DNA of 50,795 nt from Hyphomicrobiales bacterium (GCA_003140315.1 PLJS01000055.1:2152-52946), one strand, 5' to 3'. Positions 15,412 to 24,825 are shown, counted from the stretch's first letter. Numbers and translations: made by a program. Notes: generated by a model not told the origin, from the letters alone.

Positions 15412-17036
15412 ATGATCGGCTGCGGCGGCGCCTTACCGCGAATGAGATCGGACGCCTTGTCGGCGATCATCATGGTGGCGGCATTGATGTTGGCCGACAG
15501 CATCATCGGCATAATCGAGGCGTCGATGACGCGAAGGCCTTCGAGGCCGCGCACGCGCAGTTCGTCGTCGACCACGCTGGTCGGATCGCTGTCCGGCCCC
15601 ATGCGGCAGGTGCCCATCGGGTGAAACGTCGTGGTTCCGCGCTGCTTGGCGGCATCCAGCAGTTCGTCGTCGGTCTGCGCATCGGGCCCGGGAAAATCCT
15701 CGTAGTCGTAATAGTGTTCGAGCGGCTTCGACGAGAGGATGCGACGCGCGAGCCGCATTGCCGCGACCAGCACGCGCCGGTCGGCCTCTTCGGTCAGATA
15801 TCTCGGCTGGATCTCCGGCTGCTCAAATGGATCGGCGGAGCGGATGCGGACATAGCCCTTGCTCTCCGGCCGCTGCTGCCAGGGCGCGGATGTCATGCCG
15901 GGCTCGGTTTCGAGTTGGCCTTGCATGCCTTCGCGGTAACTCGCAGGCGTGAAGGTGAGTTGAATGTCGGAGGTTTCGAGATGCGGCTCGGACTTCCAGA
16001 AACAGTAGACCTGGGTCGGCGAGAGGCCGAGGATGCTCTTTCCACCGGCGCACCATTTGGCGATTTCCGCCGCGAGCCTCAGGCCCCGGCTGCGTTCATT
16101 GATCGTGTCGGCATTCTTCACGCGCACCGTGACACGCGGCGCGTAGTGGTCGCGCAGGTTCTCGCCGACACCGGGCAGCGCGTGGCGCACCGCAATGCCG
16201 AGTGAACTCAAGAATTCCGGCGATCCGACGCCGGACATTTGCAGAAGTTGCGGCGAGTTGAATGTGCCGCCGGACAGAATGACTTCACGCCGGGCGCGCA
16301 CTTCGACGGGCTTTCCGCCGTGCCCGCCTTTGAGATAGCGCACGCCGACCGCGCGCTTTCCCTCGAAAATCAGGTTCGTGGCATGCGCACGCGTGATGAC
16401 GGTCAGGTTCGGCCGCTTCATCGCGGGGTGCAGAAATGCACGCGCCGCGCTCACCCGGCGGCCGTTGTGGATCGCGCGCTGGGCGTAGTTGATGCCGAGC
16501 TGGCTTTCCCCATTGTAGTCCGGATTGCGCGGAATGCCGAGACCGACCGCGCCCGCAATGAACGCGTCGGACAATGGATGATGCTGGTCGATATCGGTAA
16601 CGGTCAGTCCGCCCTCGCGCCCGCGGAACGTGTCATCCCCCTCCCCGATGCGGCGCTCCAGCCGCTTGAAATAAGGAAGCACGTCGGCGTAACCCCAGCC
16701 GCGGTTGCCGCGTTGCGCCCAGCCATCATAGTCGAGCCGCTGGCCGCGATTGTAGATGTGCCCGTTGATCGAGCTCGATCCGCCGAGCGTCTTGCCGCGC
16801 GGCGCGAGGATTCGCCGCCCGCCGGTCCACTCGCTCGGCTCCTGCGTGTAGAGCCAGTTCAAGCCCGGCTGATGGAACAGCTTGATGAAGCCGGCCGGGA
16901 TGTGGATGTAGGGATGCCAATCGCGCGGGCCTGCTTCGAGCACACAGACGCTTACGCCCTGCTCCTCGCTCAGGCGGTTGGCAAGGATGCAGCCCGCCGT
17001 CCCCGCGCCGACAATGACGTAATCGAACGTGTCCAT
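15399..17036 (-). CDS. GMC-family FAD alcohol dehydrogenase (AlkJ/choline dehydrogenase-like)
   Basis: 545 residues, full length. FAD-binding GAGTAGCILANRLSE at about 10-24, then the GMC signature RGKTLGGSSSINGHIYNRG, SGGTFNSPQLLQMSGVG, and the active-site motif TTFHPMGTCRMGPDSDPTSV with conserved His near the C-terminus, followed by RVIDASIMPMMLSANINAA. No signal peptide. The enzyme oxidises a primary alcohol or related group with FAD. The gene 80 bp upstream encodes an AlkK-like acyl-CoA synthetase; AlkJ and AlkK are neighbours in the Pseudomonas alkane pathway, so alcohol-to-acyl-CoA conversion is a reasonable inference. The true substrate is unknown and no alkane hydroxylase is present. 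Confidence 0.9.
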   Translation of the reverse strand: MDTFDYVIVGAGTAGCILANRLSEEQGVSVCVLEAGPRDWHPYIHIPAGFIKLFHQPGLNWLYTQEPSEWTGGRRILAPRGKTLGGSSSINGHIYNRGQRLDYDGWAQRGNRGWGYADVLPYFKRLERRIGEGDDTFRGREGGLTVTDIDQHHPLSDAFIAGAVGLGIPRNPDYNGESQLGINYAQRAIHNGRRVSAARAFLHPAMKRPNLTVITRAHATNLIFEGKRAVGVRYLKGGHGGKPVEVRARREVILSGGTFNSPQLLQMSGVGSPEFLSSLGIAVRHALPGVGENLRDHYAPRVTVRVKNADTINERSRGLRLAAEIAKWCAGGKSILGLSPTQVYCFWKSEPHLETSDIQLTFTPASYREGMQGQLETEPGMTSAPWQQRPESKGYVRIRSADPFEQPEIQPRYLTEEADRRVLVAAMRLARRILSSKPLEHYYDYEDFPGPDAQTDDELLDAAKQRGTTTFHPMGTCRMGPDSDPTSVVDDELRVRGLEGLRVIDASIMPMMLSANINAATMMIADKASDLIRGKAPPQPIILPR

Positions 17037-17049
17037 CGGTTACTTGCGC

Positions 17050-17115
17050 ATGTCCCTTTTCGCAAAACCGGTTCCCACCCCGGATCACGTCCGGGGCATG
17101 CTTTTTCGGGACATG
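17050..17115. repeat. Dispersed palindromic repeat (AACCGGTTCCC type)
   Basis: Contains GCATGTCCC...GGGACATGC as outer arms, AAAACCGGTTCCCA, and an inner hairpin CCCCGGA-tcacg-TCCGGGG (17078-17096). A related AACCGGTT element lies at 26163-26230. It fills the gap between the acyl-CoA synthetase and GMC genes. Confidence 0.7.
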
Positions 17116-17116
17116 C

Positions 17117-18757
17117 CTACTCGGCGGCCACCGCGGTCGGCAATGTATAGTCCTTGAACTGATCGCGCAGCGCGGTCTTCAGGATCTTGCCCGTCGCCGT
17201 GTGCGGAATCTCCGTCACGAACACGACGTCGTCCGGCATCCACCACTTGGCGATCTTGCCGTCCATGTAGCCGAGGATTTCCTCGCGCGTCGGGCTCTCG
17301 CCCTTTTTCGGAATGACGATCAGCAGCGGGCGCTCGTCCCATTTCGGATGCCGGATGCCGATAACCGCCGCCTCCATCACCTTCGGATGGCCGACCGCGA
17401 GGTTTTCCAGATCGATCGAGGAAATCCATTCGCCGCCGGATTTGATCACGTCCTTGGAGCGATCGGTGATCTGCAGGTTTCCGAACGGGTCGATGGTCGC
17501 GACGTCGCCGGTGTCGAAGAAGCCGTTCTCGTCGAGGATCTCGCCGCCCTCGCCCTTGAAATAGGCCTTGGCGACCGCGACGCCCTTCACCTTGAGGCGG
17601 CCGAACTTCTTGCCGTCCCAGGGCAGTGCCTTGTCGGCATCATCGACGATCTTCATCTCCACGGTGAAGGGCGCGGCGCCCTGCTTTGCCTTCACGTCGA
17701 GGATCTTCTCCACGTCCTTGGCGTCGTAGTCCGGTTTGATCGCGCAGATCGAGCCGATCGGATTCATCTCGGTCATGCCCCAGGCATGCGCGACGGTGAC
17801 GCCGTAGTTCTTCTCGAATTTCTCGATCATGGCGCGCGGACAGGCCGAGCCGCCGATCAGCACGCGGCGCAAGGTCGAGAGCTTGAGGTTGTTCGTTTCC
17901 ATGTGATTGAGCAGCATCAGCCAGATGGTCGGCACCGCGGCCGTCATGGTGACGCGCTCGCCTTCGAGCAGTTCGTAGATCGAGGCGCCGTCGAGCTTCA
18001 TGCCCGGCAGGATCAGCCGGCAGCCCGCCATCGGCGCCGAGAACGCGATGGTCCAGCCATTGGCGTGGAAGAAGGGCACCACCGGCATGATGGTGTCCTG
18101 CACCGAGAGGTCGAAGGCGTCCGGCATCAACGCCATCATCGAGTGCAGCACGTTGGAGCGGTGCGAGTAGACGACGCCCTTCGGGTTGCCGGTCGTGCCG
18201 GAGGTGTAGCACATGCCGCAGGCGGTGTTCTCGTCGAACGAGGCCCAGGCAAAATCGCTGTCGACCTCGGCGATCCAGTCCTCGTAGGCGACGGCGTTGC
18301 GCAGCGTCGTTTGCGGCATGTGCGCGGCGTCGGTCAGGATCACGTAGCGCTGGATCGTCGGCAGTCTGTCCTGCAGCTTCTCCATCAGCGGCACGAACGT
18401 CGTGTCGAGGAACATCAAGCGATCCTCGGCGTGATTGGCGATGTATGAGATCTGTTCGGGGAACAGGCGCGGGTTGATGGTGTGGTAGATGGCGCCGATG
18501 CCGGTGATGCCGTACCAGGTCTCCAAATGCCGCCAGGTGTTCCAGGCGAGCGTCGCGACGCGATCGCCGAGCTTGACGCCTTCGCGATCGAGCCGCTTCG
18601 CCACTTTCAGCGCGCGGATGCGGACATCGCGGTAGTTGGTGCGATGGATCGGGCCCTCGATCGAGCGCGTCACGACTTCGCGGTTGCCGTGCTGGATCGC
18701 GGCGTGATCGATGATGCCGTGGCACAACAGTGGCCAGTCCTGCATCAATCCGAGCAT
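17117..18757 (-). CDS. Medium/long-chain acyl-CoA synthetase (AlkK-like)
   Basis: 546 residues, the length of AlkK. Start ATG 18757 follows GGAGGGG. Adenylate-forming motifs are [20 protein letters not shown] (P-loop), [13 protein letters not shown] (A5 Thr/Glu), [18 protein letters not shown] (Asp of A7) and [20 protein letters not shown] (A8 hinge), with the catalytic Lys in [11 protein letters not shown]. The opening [20 protein letters not shown] and [20 protein letters not shown] resemble AlkK closely. It activates a carboxylic acid to acyl-AMP, then acyl-CoA. It is the first gene of a probable two-gene unit with the GMC dehydrogenase. Chain-length preference cannot be read. Confidence 0.9.
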   Translation of the reverse strand: MLGLMQDWPLLCHGIIDHAAIQHGNREVVTRSIEGPIHRTNYRDVRIRALKVAKRLDREGVKLGDRVATLAWNTWRHLETWYGITGIGAIYHTINPRLFPEQISYIANHAEDRLMFLDTTFVPLMEKLQDRLPTIQRYVILTDAAHMPQTTLRNAVAYEDWIAEVDSDFAWASFDENTACGMCYTSGTTGNPKGVVYSHRSNVLHSMMALMPDAFDLSVQDTIMPVVPFFHANGWTIAFSAPMAGCRLILPGMKLDGASIYELLEGERVTMTAAVPTIWLMLLNHMETNNLKLSTLRRVLIGGSACPRAMIEKFEKNYGVTVAHAWGMTEMNPIGSICAIKPDYDAKDVEKILDVKAKQGAAPFTVEMKIVDDADKALPWDGKKFGRLKVKGVAVAKAYFKGEGGEILDENGFFDTGDVATIDPFGNLQITDRSKDVIKSGGEWISSIDLENLAVGHPKVMEAAVIGIRHPKWDERPLLIVIPKKGESPTREEILGYMDGKIAKWWMPDDVVFVTEIPHTATGKILKTALRDQFKDYTLPTAVAAE

Positions 18758-19055
18758 TTGCGTCCCCTCCTCTAGGAAATGTCGTTTGTTCTTAAGTTCT
18801 TAGGTCGGATTTTTTGGCCCCTTGGCGGCCGAGGTCAAGCCTAAAGGTTAGCCCCTTGGAGCTTTACTGCAAAGCCAGCCCCCAAGTTTCACGATCGAAG
18901 GCAAAAGAACGTCGGCGTACGGCGCAAGGGCCGCTTCATCGTTCGGGCCAGAGAGAACGCCGACCGCTGCCACGCGCGGCGCGATCATGTGGATACGTCC
19001 CTGAAAAGCTCGGATTCCTCGGGATGATCAATCCTCGTACAGGCAGGCTAGCGCC
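18758..19055. other. Promoter region between divergent acyl-CoA synthetase and extensin-like genes
   Basis: About 298 bases. Open frames here have no family signature or ribosome site. It should hold the promoter of the acyl-CoA synthetase operon and of the extensin-like gene; no clear promoter or operator was identified. Confidence 0.45.
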
Positions 19056-19841
19056 TTGACGCTGAGCCGCATCGTCACGCGACCCCGTGGACTGACCGCC
19101 CTCGTTCTCGCGGCGGCGATGACGGCCGCGGTCTGCGCGAGAGCCGAGGACGCGGTGCCGCAGCCGCAGCCGCGCCCGGCCGAAGCACCCGCGTCCGCGG
19201 AGCCCCCCGCCGCACCCTCCCCCTCCCCCTCGGCGTGCCAGCAGCGACTGACGCCCGATATCGCGGTGATCGAGATCTTGCCACCGGTGACCGGCGCCGA
19301 TGGCTGCGGGGTCGACGACCCGGTCCGCCTCTCCGCCGTGATGACGAAAGAGAAGACGCGCATTCCTGTTTCGCCGCCCGTGATGCTGGGCTGCGCGATG
19401 GCGGAAGCGCTCGTGGTTTGGCTGCGCGAAGACGTCATCAATATCGCGAGTACGCTCGGCACGTCGCTGAGCGGGCTCTCCAGCGGCCAAGGCTATCAGT
19501 GTCGCGGCCGCAACGGCATCGTCGGCGCGCCGACAAGCCAGCATGGCCGCGGCAACGCGATGGACCTGCGCGCGCTCCTGCTTGCGAACGGGACGAGCGC
19601 CAATCCGACCGACACGGCCCTGCCGAAGGAATTCCGCGAGCGCATCAAAGCCAGCGCCTGCGCGCATTTCACCACCGTGCTCGGGCCAGACTCCGATGGA
19701 CATCACGACATCTATATCCATCTCGATATCGCCACGCGTCGTAACGGCGTCCGGCTCTGCCAGTGGGTTGTTCACGACGCCGCCGACGCCATCCCGCTGC
19801 CGCGCGAGCGCCCCGCGGAGGCGCCGCCGCGCGCACCTTGA
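19056..19841 (+). CDS. Extensin-like C-terminal domain protein, exported
   Basis: 261 residues; the start is TTG at 19056, since it gives a complete signal peptide (TRPRGLTALVLAAAMTAAVC, cleavage after ARA). No ATG fits better. A Pro/Ala-rich linker (about 35-58) leads to the extensin-like domain: DGCGVDDPVRLSAV, RIPVSPPVMLGCAMAEALVV, GLSSGQGYQCRGRNG, SQHGRGNAMDLRALLLANG and GPDSDGHHDIYIHLD. The conserved Cys, His and Asp are those of the PF06904 domain, common in Hyphomicrobiales and distantly related to DD-peptidase folds. Periplasmic, possibly cell-wall-acting. 57 bp upstream of the CPBP gene, same strand. Confidence 0.85.
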   Translation: MTLSRIVTRPRGLTALVLAAAMTAAVCARAEDAVPQPQPRPAEAPASAEPPAAPSPSPSACQQRLTPDIAVIEILPPVTGADGCGVDDPVRLSAVMTKEKTRIPVSPPVMLGCAMAEALVVWLREDVINIASTLGTSLSGLSSGQGYQCRGRNGIVGAPTSQHGRGNAMDLRALLLANGTSANPTDTALPKEFRERIKASACAHFTTVLGPDSDGHHDIYIHLDIATRRNGVRLCQWVVHDAADAIPLPRERPAEAPPRAP

Positions 19842-19898
19842 CGCGACCTCTCGCATCGAACACACGGGACCTCCCGCCAACCCATCCCGAGCGCGACA

Positions 19899-20669
19899 AT
19901 GAACGACAATCCCATCACCCCAGCGCCGGCGTGGACACCGCCGCAGCCGCCATGGGGCTTCTACGAGACGATCGGCTTGGGCGTGGTGACCTTCATCCTG
20001 TGGTTCGCGGCGCAGATGGCGATCGTGGTCTGCCTGTTGATGTGGCAGGAAGCGACCGAGCCCGGCTCCTCCGACATTGCCAAGATGATGACCGACGCCG
20101 TCTCGCTTTCCGTCGTCACTATCCTGGGAAGCCCGGTCTGGATCGGCGCTGCAGCGATCGCGGCGCGCTGGCGCGGCTGGCGGTTGCGCGACTACGTGGC
20201 GCTGGTCCCGCCGCGCCGCCGCGAGCTGATCTTCAGCATCGCGTGCCTGCTCGTCCTGCTGGTCGCGTCCGATCTCCTCAGCTACGCGCTCGGCCGCGAC
20301 GTCATTCCGCCATTCATGATCGAGGCCTACAACTCGGTGCGGACGCCGACCGCGATGGTGCTGCTGTTCGCCGCGATCGTCGTCGTGGCGCCGGTGTGCG
20401 AGGAGATCGCATTCCGGGGATTCCTGTTCCGAGGCTTGAGCACGTCACGATACGGTGCAACCGGAGGCGTGCTGCTCACGGCCGCTGCCTGGTCGCTGAT
20501 GCATGTTCAGTACGACTGGTTCGTAATCTGCGAGATTTTCCTGCTCGGCCTGCTGTTCGGCTGGCTGCGCTGGGCGAGCGGCTCGACGCTGCTCACGATC
20601 GTGCTGCACATGATCGCGAACTTCAGCGCGTTCGTCGAGACCGCCATCAAGGTCGAGTGGCTGTCGTAG
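19899..20669 (+). CDS. CPBP-family intramembrane metalloprotease (CAAX/Abi)
   Basis: 256 residues with about 7 hydrophobic helices. The catalytic motifs are CEEIAFRGFLFRGL (EExxxR, about residues 167-180), WSLMHVQYDWF (conserved His, second motif) and TIVLHMIANFSAF (third His). These mark CPBP (type II CAAX protease/Abi) glutamic intramembrane proteases. Function may include processing of membrane peptides or bacteriocin self-immunity, unknown here. It ends with TAG at 20667-20669 and abuts the convergent antitoxin gene with no spacer. Confidence 0.88.
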   Translation: MNDNPITPAPAWTPPQPPWGFYETIGLGVVTFILWFAAQMAIVVCLLMWQEATEPGSSDIAKMMTDAVSLSVVTILGSPVWIGAAAIAARWRGWRLRDYVALVPPRRRELIFSIACLLVLLVASDLLSYALGRDVIPPFMIEAYNSVRTPTAMVLLFAAIVVVAPVCEEIAFRGFLFRGLSTSRYGATGGVLLTAAAWSLMHVQYDWFVICEIFLLGLLFGWLRWASGSTLLTIVLHMIANFSAFVETAIKVEWLS

Positions 20670-21047
20670 TCAGGCGGCCCGATCGCGCGAAGGGCGTATC
20701 AGCACCTCAGCCGAGATGCCCAACGCCCGGTGCAGACGCCGGATCATTGCAATCGACAGATCGCGCTTGCGGTTCAGCACTTCGGCAACCCGCGTGCGCG
20801 TGCCAATGAGCGGCTCCAGGTCCTTCCGCGTCAGGCCCTGCTGCTCCATACGAAACTTGATGGCTTCGATCGGATCGGGCGGGTCCATCGGATAGTGCAT
20901 GGTCTCGTAGGCATCGATCAGGGTCGCCAAAACGTCGAGCCGATCGCCCGCGGGCGTGCCCGACTTGGCACCCCACAACCGCTCGACCTCGGCGAGCGCC
21001 GCCTCATAATCCTTTTCGTCGCGAATAGGCTTGACGTTATTTTTCAT
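20670..21047 (-). CDS. HigA-type helix-turn-helix antitoxin, orphan
   Basis: 125 residues. The N-terminal half (PIRDEKDYEAALAEVERLWG, TPAGDRLDVLATLIDAYET) is the typical COG5499 region, and the C-terminal half is an XRE-type HTH (IKFRMEQQGLTRKDLEPLIG, RTRVAEVLNRKRDLSIAMIR). In HigBA loci the antitoxin represses its own promoter and neutralises an mRNA-cleaving toxin; the toxin gene normally lies just upstream. Here the upstream neighbour on the minus strand is an amidase, 19 bp away, and no toxin gene is visible on either side. The gene may be a solitary regulator or a remnant. Stop codon abuts that of the CPBP gene. Confidence 0.85.
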   Translation of the reverse strand: MKNNVKPIRDEKDYEAALAEVERLWGAKSGTPAGDRLDVLATLIDAYETMHYPMDPPDPIEAIKFRMEQQGLTRKDLEPLIGTRTRVAEVLNRKRDLSIAMIRRLHRALGISAEVLIRPSRDRAA

Positions 21048-21066
21048 GGGCGCAATCTCAAACCCG

Positions 21067-22485
21067 TCAATCGACGCTCACTCTCGGATCAATCGGCGTC
21101 GTGCCGCGCAGGCCCAAAATATCTTCGAGCGCCTTTGCGGCGGCGAGGACGCGTGCCTCACCACGCGGCGGGCCGGCGATCTGCAGGCCGACCGGCAGAT
21201 TTTCGCGCGTGAAGCCGCAGGGCAGCGACAGCGCCGTGCCGCACGCCACCGTGACCGCATAGGCGATCGCAAGCCACTCGACGTAATTAGAAAACTTGTG
21301 GCCGTTGACCTCCGCCACATAGCGGTTCTCGATCGGGTACGGCGCGACGACGGTCGCGGGTGTCAGCAGGAGATCGTAGCGCTCGAAAAACGCCAGATAG
21401 CGGCGCGCCAGCGCGACGCGCCCATTTTCGGCGCGCTCCAGCTCTTCCATCGTGATCTTGCCGCCTTTTTCGACGTTCCAGATCACCTCCGGTTTGAGCA
21501 GGTCGCGGTGGTGGCGCAGCAGCTTCGCCTTGCGCATGAAGAAGTCGTACGCGCGCAGCGTCTGGAACACGTCGTGCAGCCCGGCAAAATCCGGATGCGC
21601 TTCCTCGACGCTCGCGCCCAACTCAGCGAAGCGCTCGGCGGCGCGGCGCGTGATTGCGGCGACTTCCGGGTCGACCTTGGTGATGCCGAGGTCGACCGAC
21701 CAGGCGACGCGCTTCGGCCGCCAATTCGAGCGCGCCGCGGTGAGGAACGAGTCGACGCGCGGCAGCGAGAGTGGATCGCGCGCGTCCTCGCCGCTCATCG
21801 CGTCGAGCAGCAACGCGACGTCCTCGACGTTGCGGGCCATCGGTCCCTGCTGGCTCAAATTCATGTCGACCGCGCCGTCGGGCGTGCGCGCGACTCGACC
21901 GACGCTCGGCCGCATGCCGACGATGCCGCAGAAGCTCGCGGGATTGCGCAATGAGCCGCCCATGTCCGAGCCGTGCGCGAGCCACGCCATGCCGGTCGCA
22001 AGCGCGACCGCCGCACCCCCGGAAGAGCCGGCGGCCGAGCGGCGCATGTTCCACGGATTGAGCGTTGCGCCGAATACTTCGTTGAAGGTGTTGGCGCCGG
22101 CGCCGAACTCCGGCGTGTTCGACATCGCGTAGACGATGCCGCCTTCGCTTTCGAGACGCTCGACCAGGATGTCGGATTTCTCCGGGATTTTGTCTTTGAA
22201 GATCGGCGAGCCTTGCGTGGAGCGCACGCCCGCGACGTCGACGAGATCCTTGATCGGCACCGGCATGCCGGCGAGCCGGCCGCGCTCGGCGATCGGCATC
22301 TTCATCAGCCGATCGGCATGCGCGCGCGCCCGCGCAAAGCAACGCTCCGGCAGCGCGTTGACGGCGCCGTCGACCGCCGCAATGCGGCTCTCCAGTGCAT
22401 CGAGCAGATCGTGCGGCGTGACCTCGCCACGTTGCAGGCGCGCCACGATCGTGGTCGCGTCGGCGCGGATCAGCTCATCGCTCAT
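21067..22485 (-). CDS. Amidase (amidase signature family)
   Basis: 472 residues from ATG 22485 (MSDELIRADATTIVARLQRG); the open frame extends 63 codons upstream without protein-like sequence. The amidase signature is present: MPVPIKDLVDVAGVRST carries the catalytic Lys, and AAGSSGGAAVALATGMAWLA followed by GSDMGGSLRNPASFCGIVGM holds the cis-Ser and nucleophile Ser of the Ser-Ser-Lys triad. No signal peptide, so cytoplasmic. Substrate unknown (aliphatic or aryl amides, or related). Divergent from the HNH-like gene and 19 bp upstream of the orphan antitoxin. Confidence 0.9.
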   Translation of the reverse strand: MSDELIRADATTIVARLQRGEVTPHDLLDALESRIAAVDGAVNALPERCFARARAHADRLMKMPIAERGRLAGMPVPIKDLVDVAGVRSTQGSPIFKDKIPEKSDILVERLESEGGIVYAMSNTPEFGAGANTFNEVFGATLNPWNMRRSAAGSSGGAAVALATGMAWLAHGSDMGGSLRNPASFCGIVGMRPSVGRVARTPDGAVDMNLSQQGPMARNVEDVALLLDAMSGEDARDPLSLPRVDSFLTAARSNWRPKRVAWSVDLGITKVDPEVAAITRRAAERFAELGASVEEAHPDFAGLHDVFQTLRAYDFFMRKAKLLRHHRDLLKPEVIWNVEKGGKITMEELERAENGRVALARRYLAFFERYDLLLTPATVVAPYPIENRYVAEVNGHKFSNYVEWLAIAYAVTVACGTALSLPCGFTRENLPVGLQIAGPPRGEARVLAAAKALEDILGLRGTTPIDPRVSVD

Positions 22486-22615
22486 GGGGGCGGTCCTAAC
22501 GGTTGGGCGTCGATTTCTAGCGTCCGGGTCGGTCGTCGTCCATGCGACGGCGGGGAGAATCTGTTTACGTCTTGCTGGCACTGTTCGCGGCCAAACCTGA
22601 GAACCGGCACGCGCG

Positions 22616-23341
22616 ATGAAAATGTCCGAAACACGGGACCTCGCAAACAAGCGCGCGCTCGCGCGCCTGACCAAGGCGCTGCCCGGGATATTCCCGGCGC
22701 CGGTGCTCGCGCACGCGCTCGCGCGCCGCTGGACGCCGCCGATGCCGCGGCTCGCGGTCGACAGCTATTGGCGCAAGCACCCGCTGCGTGCCGACCGCTT
22801 GGCGCGCGCACTCGCGGCGCGCAGCGGGACGCCCTCGGGCTGGACATGGCGGCTAAAGGAGGGGCGCAAGAACGAACTTCCGGCAAGCTTCCGCAGCCCA
22901 CCAGCGCCGTTCCGCGAAAACGCCTTCGCGCGGGGCCCTGGCTTCTGCTGCGTCTGCGGGCAGCCGGTCTACCGCCTCGGCTGGCATGTCGACCTGTGGG
23001 ATCGCGGACCGAATAAGAACGCGGTCTGGCACACCGCCTGCGTCACCGCCTGGCGGTTGTGGAACGCGCCGAGCGACTACGCCAAGCTGATCCGCCGCTT
23101 GCAGGGGCGCCGTTGCGCTGAGACCGGCGCACGACTGTGGAAGACCTCGGAGGTCGATCATCGCGTGCCGCTGTTTCAAGTGTGGCGCGAGCACCGCGAT
23201 GCCAAATGGCCGGCGCTGCTGTCGTTCTGGGGCCTGCCTAACCTGCAAATCATCAACCGCGACGCACACGTAGAAAAATGCGCCATCGAGGCGGTCTCGC
23301 GCAGGCGCGTGCCCGTCGCGCCGGACGCAACGGCCGGCTGA
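22616..23341 (+). CDS. HNH-endonuclease-like protein with cysteine pairs
   Basis: 241 residues. A basic N-terminal half is followed by a central Cys pair (GFCCVCGQPVYRLGWH), a second element (VWHTACVTAWRLWNAPSDY), another Cys (RRCAETGARLW) and then SEVDHRVPLFQVWREH and LPNLQIINRDAHVEKC. The last two fit an HNH nuclease core: the conserved acidic-Asp-His (VDH), an Asn in the middle (NLQ) and a final His (AHVEK). Possibly a nuclease, perhaps for DNA repair or defence. Not part of an obvious restriction locus; neighbours are metabolic. The HNH reading is by eye and substantially divergent. Confidence 0.6.
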   Translation: MKMSETRDLANKRALARLTKALPGIFPAPVLAHALARRWTPPMPRLAVDSYWRKHPLRADRLARALAARSGTPSGWTWRLKEGRKNELPASFRSPPAPFRENAFARGPGFCCVCGQPVYRLGWHVDLWDRGPNKNAVWHTACVTAWRLWNAPSDYAKLIRRLQGRRCAETGARLWKTSEVDHRVPLFQVWREHRDAKWPALLSFWGLPNLQIINRDAHVEKCAIEAVSRRRVPVAPDATAG

Positions 23342-23416
23342 ACGCATCGACGAATTTGCGGTTTTGACGAGCGCGGCTGCGCGCGCCTATACACGCGCCA
23401 GCCAAGGAGGCGCCGT

Positions 23417-24805
23417 ATGGCCCCGCTCACCAATCTGCAGACCCGTGCGGTCGAGACCTTGATCCACCCCTACACGAACCAGGTCACGCTGCGCGAGACC
23501 GGCCCGCTGGTGATCGAGCGCGGCGAAGGCGTGTTCATCTACGACACGGACGGCAAAGCCTATATCGAAGGCATGGCGGGGCTGTGGTGCACGGCACTCG
23601 GCTACAACAACGAGGAACTGGTGCAAGCGGCCGCCGCGCAGATGCGCAAGCTCCCGTTCGCGCATCTGTTCACCGCCAAGAGCCACGATCCGGCGATCGA
23701 ACTGGCCGAGAAGCTCAAGGAGATCGCGCCGGTCCCAATCTCGAAAGTGTTCTTCTGCAATTCCGGCTCGGAAGCAAACGACAGCCAGATGAAGCTCGTC
23801 TGGTACATGAACAATGCGCTGGGCCGCCCGGACAAGAAGAAGATCATCAGCCGCCAGAAGGCCTATCACGGCGTGACGATTGCCTCGGCTTCGCTCACCG
23901 GCCTGCCGAACAATCACATCGACTTCGACCTGCCGATCGCGCGCGTGCTGCACACGTCGTGTCCGCATCACTATCGCTTCGCCCACGAGGGCGAGAGCGA
24001 AGAGGATTTCGCCACAAGGCTCGCCGCCGATCTCGAAGAGCTGATCCTGCGCGAAGGGCCCGACACGGTCGCGGCCTTCATCGCCGAGCCGGTGATGGGC
24101 GCGGGCGGCGTGATCGTGCCGCCGAACACATATTTTCCGAAGATCATGGCGGTGTGCGCCAAGTATGACATCTACATGATCTCCGACGAGGTGATCTGCG
24201 GCTTCGGGCGGCTCGGCACGCCGTTCGGCTGCACGGCGCTCGGCTACAAGCCGCATTCGCTCACGGTCGCGAAAGCGCTGTCCTCGGCCTATCTGCCGAT
24301 CGCCGGCCTGATGATCCCGGACGAGATGTACCAGGCGCTGATCATCGAGAGCAAAAAGATCGGCACGTTCGGCCACGGCTTCACCTATTCGGGGCATCCG
24401 GTCGCCGCCGCGGTCGCGATCAAGACGCTGGAGATTTACAAGCGCGACCGCATCTTCGAGACCGCGGCGGCGCGGATGCCGCTGTTCCAGAAGCGCCTCA
24501 AGGAGCTCGGCGAACATCCGCTGGTCGGCGAAGCGCGCGGCATGGGCCTGGTCGGCGCGCTCGAGCTCGCGGCCGACAAGCGCAAGAAGCAGCCGTTCGA
24601 TGGAAAGAAAGGTGTCGGCGCGCAGGCGGTACGCCACGCCGAGGCCGAAGGCCTGATCGTGCGCGTGATCGGCGGCGACATCATCTCGATCTGCCCGCCC
24701 ATGATCATCGCGCTGGCCGAGATCAACGAGCTGTTCGACCGGCTCGGCCGCGCCCTCGATAAGACGCTGGATTGGGCCAAGCGCGAGCAACTGCTGGCGG
24801 CGTAG
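23417..24805 (+). CDS. Class III (omega) aminotransferase, PLP-dependent
   Basis: 462 residues, start ATG 23417 with AAGGAGG upstream. Family features: DTDGKAYIEGMAGLWCTALG (N-terminal), FFCNSGSEANDSQMKLVWY (about 112-130), AYHGVTIASASLTG, AFIAEPVMGAGGVIVPP, MISDEVICGFGRLG with Asp 257 for the PLP pyridine nitrogen, and SLTVAKALSSAYLPI with Lys 286 for the Schiff base. The tryptophan-containing substrate region (AGLWCTALGY) is common in omega-amino acid:pyruvate and putrescine or taurine transaminases. Catalyses amino transfer between an amine or omega-amino acid and a keto acid. It stands alone; substrate not inferred. Confidence 0.92.
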   Translation: MAPLTNLQTRAVETLIHPYTNQVTLRETGPLVIERGEGVFIYDTDGKAYIEGMAGLWCTALGYNNEELVQAAAAQMRKLPFAHLFTAKSHDPAIELAEKLKEIAPVPISKVFFCNSGSEANDSQMKLVWYMNNALGRPDKKKIISRQKAYHGVTIASASLTGLPNNHIDFDLPIARVLHTSCPHHYRFAHEGESEEDFATRLAADLEELILREGPDTVAAFIAEPVMGAGGVIVPPNTYFPKIMAVCAKYDIYMISDEVICGFGRLGTPFGCTALGYKPHSLTVAKALSSAYLPIAGLMIPDEMYQALIIESKKIGTFGHGFTYSGHPVAAAVAIKTLEIYKRDRIFETAAARMPLFQKRLKELGEHPLVGEARGMGLVGALELAADKRKKQPFDGKKGVGAQAVRHAEAEGLIVRVIGGDIISICPPMIIALAEINELFDRLGRALDKTLDWAKREQLLAA

Positions 24806-24825
24806 CCCGGAGCGGCTGCGCGCGG

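Noticed and set aside
14706-16205. Plus-strand frame across the YjgN and GMC genes
   Set aside because: It spans two well-supported minus-strand genes and an intergenic tandem repeat; no ribosome site and no recognisable domain.
17201-18448. Plus-strand frame antisense to the acyl-CoA synthetase
   Set aside because: Shadow of an adenylate-forming enzyme with all motifs on the minus strand.
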